Source: Acidianus ambivalens (GTDB taxonomy: Archaea; Thermoproteota; Thermoprotei_A; Sulfolobales; Sulfolobaceae). Taken from it: 64,000 nt of DNA. Each line of letters begins with the position of its first letter. The first letter of the stretch is position 1. Positions 17,722 through 25,657 of the stretch are shown here, piece after piece. The stretch is from assembly GCF_009729015.1 (NCBI RefSeq), contig NZ_CP045482.1, positions 1,050,001-1,114,000 of the forward strand. Reading direction: 5' to 3'. The notes under the pieces are model-generated. The model was not told where the DNA came from. It saw only the letters and a program-made list of their open reading frames with translations, and made no database searches. The position numbers were made by a program, and so were the translations under genes.

Positions 17722-19292
17722 GGCTTTGCTGTAATTCTTATTAACCAATATATTGATTTTATCACGCCTAGCGTATTATTAAGGTTTATTTGAGAAAAAG
17801 TCTTAGAGAACTCTCCTTTAGTGTTCTTTAGTTGAAGGAATATATAATCTATATTTGAGAATATCTTATCTATCATTATTTGCACAAACTTCCTTACTAA
17901 TTTGTTCTTTATACCGCCTGTCAGTATTGGTATTAAGTCCCTTGTAACTTTAAGATCATAATGCCAGGAAATATAAAGTAAGTCCCAATAATTTTGAGGT
18001 AATGTTTCTGGCTTTGGATAAGGATTTTTACTTATATACGTTGTTGATATTGGTATTACTGGCAATGGAAATATCCATGCAGTGAACTTATGATCTATAA
18101 TACTCTGGACAGGGTTTATGCTTTCTTCTACGTCCTTCTCGCCTTCCTCTGGATATCCTATTGTCATGGTATAGCAAGGGTAAATATAATTATCATTCAT
18201 TATGGCTGTAGCATCCAAAATTACATCCTTCCACTCTCTAGGAGTCCATGGAAAAGCCTTTGCAGTCATATACTTTTCAAGAATTTTTAAACTTCCAGTT
18301 TCAAGTCCTACTACTGGAGCTGCAGCTCTATCTACATCATATCTAGCAATCTCAGCTATTGCCTTCACGGTCTTAGGACTTTCCCTAACTGCAGGAGCAG
18401 AAATATGTGGAAACCATATTCCATCAACGCCCATGTTCATCACCTCAGTGAATAGCTTAACTATTGCGTCATGGTTAGTCCTTAATTTAGAGGAACCATA
18501 AAGCATTACGTCGTCTGTTATAAACTCTACTCTCCTCCAACCTCCTTTTAAATTAACTTCTACTTCTTTCTTAATCTGATCTAAAGGAATAGAACGGAAA
18601 GTTTCTGGCGTCACAGAGCAGAATTTACATCCTCTAGGACATCCCCTAGTTATCTGAACTTCTCCAAGCCTTGCAGGATTCTTTATAGTAGGAATTTCCT
18701 CGATCTTTGCATTCCTACCTTTAACTATAGGCGGAACATCTTCACCGTCAATAATTTTCTTAGCTATAATAGGTAAATCAACCTCTGCCTCACCTAGAAA
18801 TACTACATCAACCCAGTCTGGTTTTCTTAAACTCAACTCCCAAGACCCAGGACCTCCAGCTATTACTTTAAAATTGTATTTTTTCTTGAGCTTTGAAACC
18901 TTTTCACCAAATTCAGAGAAGAACTGAGCAGTCCAAGTTGGTCCACCGCCGAAGATAAAGCTGAGCTTTGCACTAACTGGATTCAAACCAAAAGGATCAT
19001 GAACTGTGATTCCAAGAATTTTAGCATCTTTAATATACTTCTCAATTTTCTCTGGGGGAACGACTGTCACATCAAAACCAGAATTAGACAAGATAGCCTC
19101 TACTTTTCTTAATGCATATGGGGCGTAAGCCGCATTATCTCCTTTTAACGGTACCTTAGGAGTGAAGAATCTGTCCATGAAGAGCCTTGGAACTAATCTA
19201 GAAGGCATGCATGCAACATATCCTAAAACGCTTGAGCCACCATAATCTGTGAAGGATCCCCTATCAGAAGATAGTATTATCTGATAGGGCAT
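17715..19292 (-). CDS. Cobalamin-binding-type radical SAM enzyme
   Basis: 525 residues. The N-terminal half (about 1-190) looks like a B12-binding-type Rossmann domain. The radical SAM cluster motif C-x3-C-x2-C is at residues 218, 222 and 225 (GCPRGCKFC), followed by the EFITDDVMLYG and VVGLETGSLKILEKYM strands of the TIM barrel and a C-terminal extension of about 150 residues. Several Sulfolobales proteins of this general class make membrane-lipid features (tetraether formation, GDGT rings, calditol), so a lipid role is a reasonable guess, not a demonstrated one. Convergent with the HAD gene. Confidence 0.75.
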   Translation of the reverse strand: MPYQIILSSDRGSFTDYGGSSVLGYVACMPSRLVPRLFMDRFFTPKVPLKGDNAAYAPYALRKVEAILSNSGFDVTVVPPEKIEKYIKDAKILGITVHDPFGLNPVSAKLSFIFGGGPTWTAQFFSEFGEKVSKLKKKYNFKVIAGGPGSWELSLRKPDWVDVVFLGEAEVDLPIIAKKIIDGEDVPPIVKGRNAKIEEIPTIKNPARLGEVQITRGCPRGCKFCSVTPETFRSIPLDQIKKEVEVNLKGGWRRVEFITDDVMLYGSSKLRTNHDAIVKLFTEVMNMGVDGIWFPHISAPAVRESPKTVKAIAEIARYDVDRAAAPVVGLETGSLKILEKYMTAKAFPWTPREWKDVILDATAIMNDNYIYPCYTMTIGYPEEGEKDVEESINPVQSIIDHKFTAWIFPLPVIPISTTYISKNPYPKPETLPQNYWDLLYISWHYDLKVTRDLIPILTGGIKNKLVRKFVQIMIDKIFSNIDYIFLQLKNTKGEFSKTFSQINLNNTLGVIKSIYWLIRITAKPQ

Positions 19293-19487
19293 AAGGTGTA
19301 TTTCGAGCTATCTAAAATAAGCATTTCTTCAAAAAACTACTAATTGGGAAAAATACTACAGTTAAATTGAAAATGAGAGTAATACTCGATTTTATCATTG
19401 ATTAAAGACTAAGAGTTCCAAAATATTTTTCGCTTTTGATATTACCGTTGCGAAAACTACGTAAGTCATACTTATGATAGTATCGTA

Positions 19488-19502
19488 ACGTTTTTAAATA
19501 TT
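19488..19502 (+). promoter_or_regulatory. Promoter of the Sul7d gene
   Basis: A TTTTTAAATATTA TATA/BRE-like element lies about 25 bp before ATG 19522, the spacing of leaderless crenarchaeal transcripts. A small palindrome (TCATA-CT-TATGA, 19466-19477) lies just upstream, of unknown meaning. Confidence 0.55.
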
Positions 19503-19521
19503 ATATTCACTCTTTATCTTG

Positions 19522-19710
19522 ATGGCTACTAAAGTAAAGTTCAAGTATAAGGGAGAGGAGAAGGAAGTAGATATTTCGAAGATAAAGAAGGTTTGGAGAG
19601 TTGGCAAAATGATATCATTCACCTACGACGACAACGGTAAAACTGGCAGAGGAGCAGTTAGCGAAAAAGACGCACCAAAAGAACTACTAGAGAAATTAGA
19701 GAAGAAATAA
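19522..19710 (+). CDS. Sul7d-family 7-kDa DNA-binding protein
   Basis: Small basic chromatin protein that binds the DNA minor groove, kinks the duplex and raises its melting temperature. From ATG 19522 the 62-residue chain matches Sso7d/Sac7d/Aho7 proteins almost throughout: KYKGEEKEVD, KKVWRVGKMISFTYDD, GKTGRGAVSEKDAPKELL. The start MATKVKFKYK resembles the Acidianus Aho7 proteins, supporting that genus. An in-frame TTG three bases earlier is ignored. A T-rich tract follows the stop. Confidence 0.97.
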   Translation: MATKVKFKYKGEEKEVDISKIKKVWRVGKMISFTYDDNGKTGRGAVSEKDAPKELLEKLEKK

Positions 19711-19713
19711 GAA

Positions 19714-19746
19714 GTCCTTTTCCTCTTTTAATCTAATTTCTTTTTC
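19714..19746 (+). terminator. T-rich terminator after the Sul7d gene
   Basis: Runs of pyrimidines (CCTTTTCCTCTTTT, then TTTCTTTTTCTT) directly follow the stop codon on the coding strand, as expected for crenarchaeal transcription termination. Confidence 0.5.
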
Positions 19747-19792
19747 TTGGTTCATTGTTAATATTTATATTCTTTAAAGAGAATAAATACTC

Positions 19793-20070
<278 letters not shown>

Positions 20071-20074
<4 letters not shown>

Positions 20075-20122
20075 TGAGCTTCCAGGCTTAGCGAACAATG
20101 AGCAAATGGTTGCAAGAGCTGA
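20071..20122 (+). ncRNA. Candidate C/D box sRNA overlapping the end of the ATP-cone gene
   Basis: A perfect C box (ATGATGA, 20071-20077) and D box (CTGA, 20119-20122) are separated by 41 bases. The interval holds a C'-like ATGAGCA (20098-20104) and a weak D' candidate near 20087-20094, which gives guide stretches of about 10-14 nt. The total of about 52 nt is the usual size of archaeal 2'-O-methylation guides. TTAA sequences on both flanks could form a terminal stem. The weak D' box lowers confidence. Confidence 0.45.
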
Positions 20123-20473
20123 TTAAATGTCGTATGGACAAGAATAATCATTTTTATTCAATTTTTTTCTAGCCAAGCTACACAATGGACAAATGTTTAT
20201 AACTTCTCCGTCTGTAGAATTTACTAGTCTTCTAACTACAGAATTTACTAGATCCATCATTTCTTCATCAGCTTCAAGTTTCTTTTTAGCATCTTCATTA
20301 CCCCTTTTGCCTTTTAAATAATAGTTTACCTCTGCAGAACTTATGCCCATTAATGTAGATATTTGCAATTGAGATAATCCTTGAGCGTAAAGTCGCTCAA
20401 CTAAAATTGCTTTTATTACTGGAATTATATCTCTTACTGCAACCTCGCATGGTGCTACTACTTTTCTATTCAA
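20123..20473 (-). CDS. Small HTH transcriptional regulator (COG2522-like)
   Basis: 116 residues with an XRE-like helix-turn-helix (GLSQLQISTLMGISSAEVNYY, about 33-53) and a C-terminal CPLCSLARKKL segment that resembles the metal- or ligand-binding tail of archaeal COG2522 regulators. It likely binds DNA as a dimer; target genes are unknown. It is transcribed alone, convergent with the ATP-cone gene. Confidence 0.7.
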   Translation of the reverse strand: MNRKVVAPCEVAVRDIIPVIKAILVERLYAQGLSQLQISTLMGISSAEVNYYLKGKRGNEDAKKKLEADEEMMDLVNSVVRRLVNSTDGEVINICPLCSLARKKLNKNDYSCPYDI

Positions 20474-20555
20474 GTTAATCTGCTATATTTTATCTTTAAC
20501 AGTATTTAACGATTTCTACATTTTTTGCCATACATTATTTCGTATCTCTTTACAA

Positions 20556-20993
20556 TTATTGTAAACTAAGTATACCAAATACCTCGTCAGAGGAAAACCT
20601 TAAAGTGAAACCTAATTTCTTACCAATTTTTATCATTGGGATGTTATCGGGTAATGTGTAAAATTTCACTTTGGTCATACCTAGTTTTTTAGCTTCTTCT
20701 ATAATACTCTTTACAAGCATAGTCCCAATACCTTTTCTTCTGTGTTCAGGCTTTACTACTAAAGAAAACTCGCCATCTTCATATAGTGAAATTTCTCCAA
20801 CAATTTCGCTATCAATTACTGCTATTAAAGTAACTTTTGACGATTTTGTCAAATTTACTACATCTTGCTCGCTGAGTCTTGTAAAAGAGAAGAACCTCAT
20901 ATAAAGGTCGTCTGGTGACAGAGAATTGTAGAGATTATAAATTCCCTCCACGTCGGAGAAGTTAGCTTTCCTTATTTGTAAAGCATTTATCAT
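20556..20993 (-). CDS. GNAT-family N-acetyltransferase
   Basis: 145 residues with the GNAT core: IRKANFSDVEGIYNLYNSL at the start, the VVKPEHRRKGIGTMLVKS acetyl-CoA-binding motif A (R-R-K-G-I-G), and a C-terminal KLGFT. The substrate is unknown (a small molecule or a protein N terminus). Just downstream of pyruvate kinase on the same strand (30-bp gap), so possibly co-transcribed. Confidence 0.8.
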   Translation of the reverse strand: MINALQIRKANFSDVEGIYNLYNSLSPDDLYMRFFSFTRLSEQDVVNLTKSSKVTLIAVIDSEIVGEISLYEDGEFSLVVKPEHRRKGIGTMLVKSIIEEAKKLGMTKVKFYTLPDNIPMIKIGKKLGFTLRFSSDEVFGILSLQ

Positions 20994-21023
20994 ATTTATA
21001 TTTTACAACTTATATTTAAAAAA

Positions 21024-22361
21024 CTAGCATACTATTTGATGAAGCTTTATAAAATCCGTTCTACCTTCCTCTAATGTAGGATCTCCACCAGTTATAACTA
21101 TGTTATCGTTGCACTTAACAAATTTTTTGGAAATTTCTTCAGCATATACTATTATATCATTTAGTGTAATTAGCGATTTTTCAGTAAGAAAAGGATAGAC
21201 GCCCCAACATATCTTTAATTTTCTAATTAATTCTTTATTCGGAGATAGTCCAATTATTGGCACTTTTGGTCTGAGCCTTGATATTCTTATAATAGAAGTT
21301 CCACTTCTACTATGCACTACTAAAAGCCTTGCCTTAGAAATTTCAGCTACATTTACTGATGCTACTGCTATTGCATCATCTCCAGTAAGGGGAGGGGGTC
21401 TTACTGTCTTCACTCTTTTCTCTACAGCTAAAATTATATCGTGAAGAGTCTTTACGGCCTCTACTGGGTAATTACCAGCAGCAGTCTCATCACTTAGCAT
21501 TATGGCGTCTACTCCTTCCGATACCGAATTAGAAATATCAATAACTTCTGCTCTAGTTGGTATAGGATTATTTACCATCGATTCCAAAACCTGAGTGGCA
21601 AGAATTACTGGTTTTCCGTAAAGCTTCGAAAGTCTTATTATCTTTTTCTGGGTAAAAGGGAGATTTTCTAAACCTATTTCTACTCCTAAATCTCCTCTGG
21701 CCACCATTACACCGTCCGCTACTTTAATAATATCCTTGAGGTTTTCAACAGCATTTTTCTTTTCAATTTTGGCGATTATCCACGCTCTATCTTTTGAAAT
21801 GCTCTTCACTTTCAATACATCGTCTTTACTAAGGACGAATGATAAACCTATGAAATCTGCTTCTAAATCTAAAGCTTCTTTAAGGAGTTGCAAATCGTTA
21901 TCTGTAACTCCAGACGGAATTTTGATATCTGGAATATTTATTCCCTTCCTAGAAGTTACAGTTCCGCCTTCAATAACTACTCCTTCTACTCTATCTTTTT
22001 CTACTTTTGTTACGTTAATTTTTATACTACCATCTGCAATTAATACATAGGAATTTTCTTTAACCCCAGAATAAAATAATGGGTCTTCAACTGGAATTCC
22101 TTCATAAGGAGAAAAAACAACTTTATCTCCAGGTTTTAAAACGATTTTCCCTTTTATATCTCCTACCCTAATTTTAGGCCCAGGAAGATCTACTAAAATT
22201 GAAGCATCAGAGTATTCCTTTATTTTCTCAAAATACTCTTTATGACTTTCAGTAGCCCCATGTGCAAAGTTTATCCTAAAAATATCAACATATTGCGAAA
22301 GTTCTTTTACTTTATCTATACTTGAAGGACCTAATGTGGCAATAATCTTTGTTTTTCGCAT
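21024..22361 (-). CDS. pyk: Pyruvate kinase
   Basis: Converts phosphoenolpyruvate and ADP to pyruvate and ATP. The 445-residue protein starts RKTKIIATLGPSS, has the catalytic IAKIEKKNAVENL lysine region, the GVMVARGDLGVEIG motif, the ATQVLESM segment and the C-terminal VVHSRSGTSIIR domain. The length suits archaeal PykA (shorter than bacterial forms). The start abuts the stop of the upstream helical-repeat gene, so the two form an operon. Confidence 0.95.
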   Translation of the reverse strand: MRKTKIIATLGPSSIDKVKELSQYVDIFRINFAHGATESHKEYFEKIKEYSDASILVDLPGPKIRVGDIKGKIVLKPGDKVVFSPYEGIPVEDPLFYSGVKENSYVLIADGSIKINVTKVEKDRVEGVVIEGGTVTSRKGINIPDIKIPSGVTDNDLQLLKEALDLEADFIGLSFVLSKDDVLKVKSISKDRAWIIAKIEKKNAVENLKDIIKVADGVMVARGDLGVEIGLENLPFTQKKIIRLSKLYGKPVILATQVLESMVNNPIPTRAEVIDISNSVSEGVDAIMLSDETAAGNYPVEAVKTLHDIILAVEKRVKTVRPPPLTGDDAIAVASVNVAEISKARLLVVHSRSGTSIIRISRLRPKVPIIGLSPNKELIRKLKICWGVYPFLTEKSLITLNDIIVYAEEISKKFVKCNDNIVITGGDPTLEEGRTDFIKLHQIVC

Positions 22362-22868
22362 TTATGAATAACTTGTTGATACTTGGTTAATATTTTCGCA
22401 TGCTTCAGGAATGCCGTTATCGCAAGCTTTCTTCCTTAATTCTTGAGCCTTCTTAAGGTCATGAAGTTTTTCATAAGCTAAAGATAACTTGTATAGGAAT
22501 TCTCCATTATTTCCTACATCATTTAGCACTTTATCTAATTGATCTTTCTTACCTCTGTTCACTATAGAATTAATTGCTATATCAACGAATTCACTATATT
22601 TCCCAACCTTGGCATAACAAGAAATAACCCTTTTTACGTTACCGCAAACTGAAATATCAAAGATTTTACCTATTGAATCAAGTACTTCAACAAGGTATTC
22701 GCATTTTGCAGCGTCTATTATATTACAAATAACCCAATTAGCTTGGGAAATATTATTTGATGAGACTGTTTTCTCAATTAGTTCTATCCCTTGTTTTACA
22801 TAACCATCTATTATTCGTTCCTTGGCTTCAGTCAAGGATTTTATTAGTTCATGAGTATCGGTTACCAT
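22362..22868 (-). CDS. Helical-repeat (TPR/SEL1-like) protein, hypothetical
   Basis: 168 residues, all-helical, with a C-terminal TPR-like pair: GEFLYKLSLAYEKLHDLKKAQELRKKACDNG, then IPEACE. Four to five cysteines are scattered through it. It is encoded directly upstream of pyruvate kinase with no gap. A scaffold or regulatory role is possible; nothing more can be said. Confidence 0.55.
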   Translation of the reverse strand: MVTDTHELIKSLTEAKERIIDGYVKQGIELIEKTVSSNNISQANWVICNIIDAAKCEYLVEVLDSIGKIFDISVCGNVKRVISCYAKVGKYSEFVDIAINSIVNRGKKDQLDKVLNDVGNNGEFLYKLSLAYEKLHDLKKAQELRKKACDNGIPEACENINQVSTSYS

Positions 22869-22928
22869 TAAGTATGTATTGTAACCGAAGCTTAAATATG
22901 TTTTAGTTTCGATTTACAGTGAGTCTAT

Positions 22929-24011
22929 TTAAAATTTAACATAGCGTGAGATGTAACCTAAATCTTTCAATCTACCTAGGACTAAATCTGTAGTATATTT
23001 ACCCATTGCGGGAGCATAACTCCAGCCTAGTCTGCAAGCACCAGTGGCTACTGTAATGTTATCTCTTTTCCCGATTATAGGAAAACCGTCAGGAGAGCAT
23101 GGCCTGAATCCCATGTTCATTTCATAAATATATGAAATATCGACAATCTTAGAAGACTTGTCAAGAACTAGTTGTGCCCTACTGGAATCGTAAGAACTAT
23201 CTGCGTCAAATCCGCCGGTTATTTTTATAAAATCCTCAAAAGGCGAGATAGCTATTCCATCGTCTACCAAAACTAATGGCTTATTATACTTAGGTGTTCC
23301 CTTAACTCTATAACCATAGCCTTTGAACGCTGTAACTGGCAAATTACTAATAAATTTAGTAGTCCAAACACCTGATGCTAGAACTATTTCGTCAAAATCT
23401 TTCAACTCCTCTAAGTTTCGAACGTCTTTATTTACAATTTTTACTCCTTTAAGTTCATTTCTCATTCTATCTATAAATTTCTCAGTAGAAATTCTTGATA
23501 GCTCTGGGAAAAATATTGCACCTGCGAATCCTTCAAAGTCAACTTTTTCAAACTTAGGATTAAAAGGGCTTTTTTTCTCTTCTTCTAATCCTTTTTCCAG
23601 ATCTTCTTCCCTAAGATAAACTTCGTATAATCCATCATCCTTATAATCAAAATCGTTACTTTCTTCTGCCATTTCTTTGTAAGTCTTCAATGAAAACTCT
23701 GCCATCTCCCTCATAGTTTTCCAAGCATCCTCTGGAGGATTCTTATTTAGATTTTTAAGGAGCTCTTTCAACCAGAACTTATTAACGTTCCTTATATATG
23801 TAGTACCCCTAAGACTATATTTTAACATTTTTATTATCATGTGCGTGGAATTTATTTTATCAAATCTATAAGGCTCTATTAATCCTGCAGCATGAACAGA
23901 ATAACTACCTAAGTCAGCTTTTTCAAAAATTGTAACGTCTACATCTTCTTTCTTTAAAAAATATGCGGTAAATAATCCAACTATTCCACCACCAACTATT
24001 GCAACTTTCAT
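22929..24011 (-). CDS. DAO-family FAD-dependent oxidoreductase
   Basis: 360 residues of the D-amino-acid/glycine oxidase family: FAD motif VGGGIVGLFTAYFL (6-19), a second flavin-contacting region (VLASGVWT), and the C-terminal GFRPCSPDGFPIIG with TGACRLGWSYAPAMG. It oxidises an amine or amino acid. As last gene of the glycogen operon it overlaps the HEAT-like gene by four bases. A ThiO-like role beside the ThiS-like gene at 24636 is a speculative alternative; the substrate is not predictable. Confidence 0.8.
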   Translation of the reverse strand: MKVAIVGGGIVGLFTAYFLKKEDVDVTIFEKADLGSYSVHAAGLIEPYRFDKINSTHMIIKMLKYSLRGTTYIRNVNKFWLKELLKNLNKNPPEDAWKTMREMAEFSLKTYKEMAEESNDFDYKDDGLYEVYLREEDLEKGLEEEKKSPFNPKFEKVDFEGFAGAIFFPELSRISTEKFIDRMRNELKGVKIVNKDVRNLEELKDFDEIVLASGVWTTKFISNLPVTAFKGYGYRVKGTPKYNKPLVLVDDGIAISPFEDFIKITGGFDADSSYDSSRAQLVLDKSSKIVDISYIYEMNMGFRPCSPDGFPIIGKRDNITVATGACRLGWSYAPAMGKYTTDLVLGRLKDLGYISRYVKF

Positions 24012-24643
24012 TTCAATTCACTCAATATTTTTACTGCTATTTTCTTAATATTACTTTCTTTAGTTGAAAGTTCCTCTAAATATTTTATTTGGTTTAATAT
24101 ATTTTCTTTAGTTATAAAACCTTGTTTTACTAACTCCAATGAATATTTCCAAGCATAAATCCTGACTGAAGGTTTCTTATGACTTAAAAACTCATAATAT
24201 CTCTCTTTATCAGAAGGTTGAATAATACCTAGTTCTACCAATTTAGGAAAAAGTTTCCAAGCTTTCTTCCTAATTGTTGGGTAGTAACTCCTTAATAGTC
24301 TCCAAAAAGAGTACCTAGAAGAAACTATTATATCCTTAGGCACTAACTCATATTTTAATAATTCTTCAACGTGTTCCCATGCAGATATTTTTATTTTATC
24401 AGAGTTCGCAACCAAAGTTCTTTCAATTCCTTCTATTGTAAGCATTTTATAAACCTCGAGGTGATTCCAGGCATCGTCTCTAACTCCTTGTAAAGGAAAC
24501 CATAAGAGAGATCTAAAAAATCCTCTATTTTCTAGCAAATTTGAATAATATCCAGATTTAATGATATTTATTACTTCCTCCCAAGCCTTTTGTCTAATTT
24601 CTTGCTTTGGGCTTTTAAGATCTTTAAGTTTCAATTTATCCAC
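24008..24643 (-). CDS. HEAT-like alpha-helical repeat protein
   Basis: 211 residues made of six to seven repeats of about 30 residues, each with an R/K-x-x-A-W core: IRQKAWEEV, VRDDAWNHL, IKISAWEHV, IRKKAWKLF, VRIYAWKYS, IKKIAVKIL. These form the two-helix units of HEAT-type solenoids, which usually bind proteins. Start and stop overlap its neighbours by 8 and 4 bases. The regularity of the A-W motif is notable. The partner is unknown; neighbours suggest the ubiquitin-like protein or the oxidoreductase. Confidence 0.65.
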   Translation of the reverse strand: MDKLKLKDLKSPKQEIRQKAWEEVINIIKSGYYSNLLENRGFFRSLLWFPLQGVRDDAWNHLEVYKMLTIEGIERTLVANSDKIKISAWEHVEELLKYELVPKDIIVSSRYSFWRLLRSYYPTIRKKAWKLFPKLVELGIIQPSDKERYYEFLSHKKPSVRIYAWKYSLELVKQGFITKENILNQIKYLEELSTKESNIKKIAVKILSELK

Positions 24644-24842
24644 CAGATGCAGTAAGTACTATAGTTAATTTATCTCCATCTTTAATTTTCTCATCTTCTA
24701 TAATAGGTACACCGTTTCTAAGAACTACTGTACCTTGTATTGTATAGCCTAAATGTTTTAGTAAATCTCTTACTCTATAATAGTCTGGAACCTCGAGGGA
24801 TTTAGTAACATTTTCTCTTGCCAAATTTACCTCAACTTTCAT
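24636..24842 (-). CDS. Ubiquitin-like sulfur-carrier protein (MoaD/ThiS/SAMP-like)
   Basis: 68 residues with a beta-grasp pattern: VEVNLARENVTKSLEV, then VRDLLKHLGY, VVLRNGVPI, and DGDKLTIVLTASGG. The C-terminal diglycine is the hallmark of proteins activated by an E1-like enzyme for sulfur transfer or for protein conjugation. No E1 or sulfurtransferase is near. It is unusual to find such a gene within a glycogen operon, overlapping its neighbours by four and eight bases. Confidence 0.8.
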   Translation of the reverse strand: MKVEVNLARENVTKSLEVPDYYRVRDLLKHLGYTIQGTVVLRNGVPIIEDEKIKDGDKLTIVLTASGG

Positions 24843-25657
24843 AAGTTTAAGCTATCTTTTAGCGTTTTTAAATTTTCCAAACAATACATTAATTGGCTTA
24901 TTTCATCCTTATTTTTTGTATGAAAAGATATTCCATCACCTATTATACAATTCTCTGGAATGTCCAACCTATACTTACCGCAAATTTTAGTAAAAGAAAA
25001 AGTAAGATTTTTAATTTTATTTATTTTATGATAAATTATTCCTTCTCCTGAGCTAGTCTTTATTTCACCTTTATAACTTCCTTTAATAATTTGCAAAACA
25101 GAAATATATTTAGATAAAAAATTAAAATATGGAATATCTAAAATTCTAAATCTAACATTAAATATCTCTACATATTTATCTTCAAATTTAACTTCTAATT
25201 CTTTACATTGAATCAATTCCATGGGTTCGTATTTAGGTAATCTTAACTCATTAATGAGTGTATAAAATTCATCTATAACGCCAATAGTTTCCCCTTTAAC
25301 CCCTTGGTATTTCATTAAATACCCAATATATTCGTCTTCACTTATTTTGCCTTCTAGAAGTTGTAAAGATTTATTATTTAGCTCTTCGTCTTTAATTTCC
25401 GTTTTAAATACAGCAAAATTTCCATATCCAAAACTAGGAATATATTGTAATAAATATCCTTCAAGAAAGAAATACCTTATTCCTCTATTAATTGTATAAA
25501 TTAGCTTATCTAAAACATTAGAAGGGATATCGCTTATCTTTAAAATTATTTCCCCAGAGTAAAAGTAGCGTTCTTTCCCATTCTCGATATCTTGATAACT
25601 TCCATAATCATAAAGAGTAACGTTATTATCTCTCAATCCTTGTCTACAGACTAGCAT
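24839..25657 (-). CDS. Unknown protein encoded with glycogen synthase
   Basis: 272 residues, mixed alpha/beta, no membrane segment, no recognised motif. Its start codon shares one base with the stop of glycogen synthase, and its stop overlaps the ubiquitin-like gene by four bases, so it is fully embedded in the operon. A repeating SGEIILKISDIP and KGEIKTSSGEG pattern suggests a beta-rich domain. A carbohydrate-related role is guessed only from position. Confidence 0.55.
   Translation of the reverse strand: MLVCRQGLRDNNVTLYDYGSYQDIENGKERYFYSGEIILKISDIPSNVLDKLIYTINRGIRYFFLEGYLLQYIPSFGYGNFAVFKTEIKDEELNNKSLQLLEGKISEDEYIGYLMKYQGVKGETIGVIDEFYTLINELRLPKYEPMELIQCKELEVKFEDKYVEIFNVRFRILDIPYFNFLSKYISVLQIIKGSYKGEIKTSSGEGIIYHKINKIKNLTFSFTKICGKYRLDIPENCIIGDGISFHTKNKDEISQLMYCLENLKTLKDSLNL

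Noticed and set aside
19466..19477. TCATA-CT-TATGA palindrome upstream of the Sul7d promoter as an operator
   Set aside because: Five-base arms in AT-rich DNA are easily accidental; noted only in the promoter entry.
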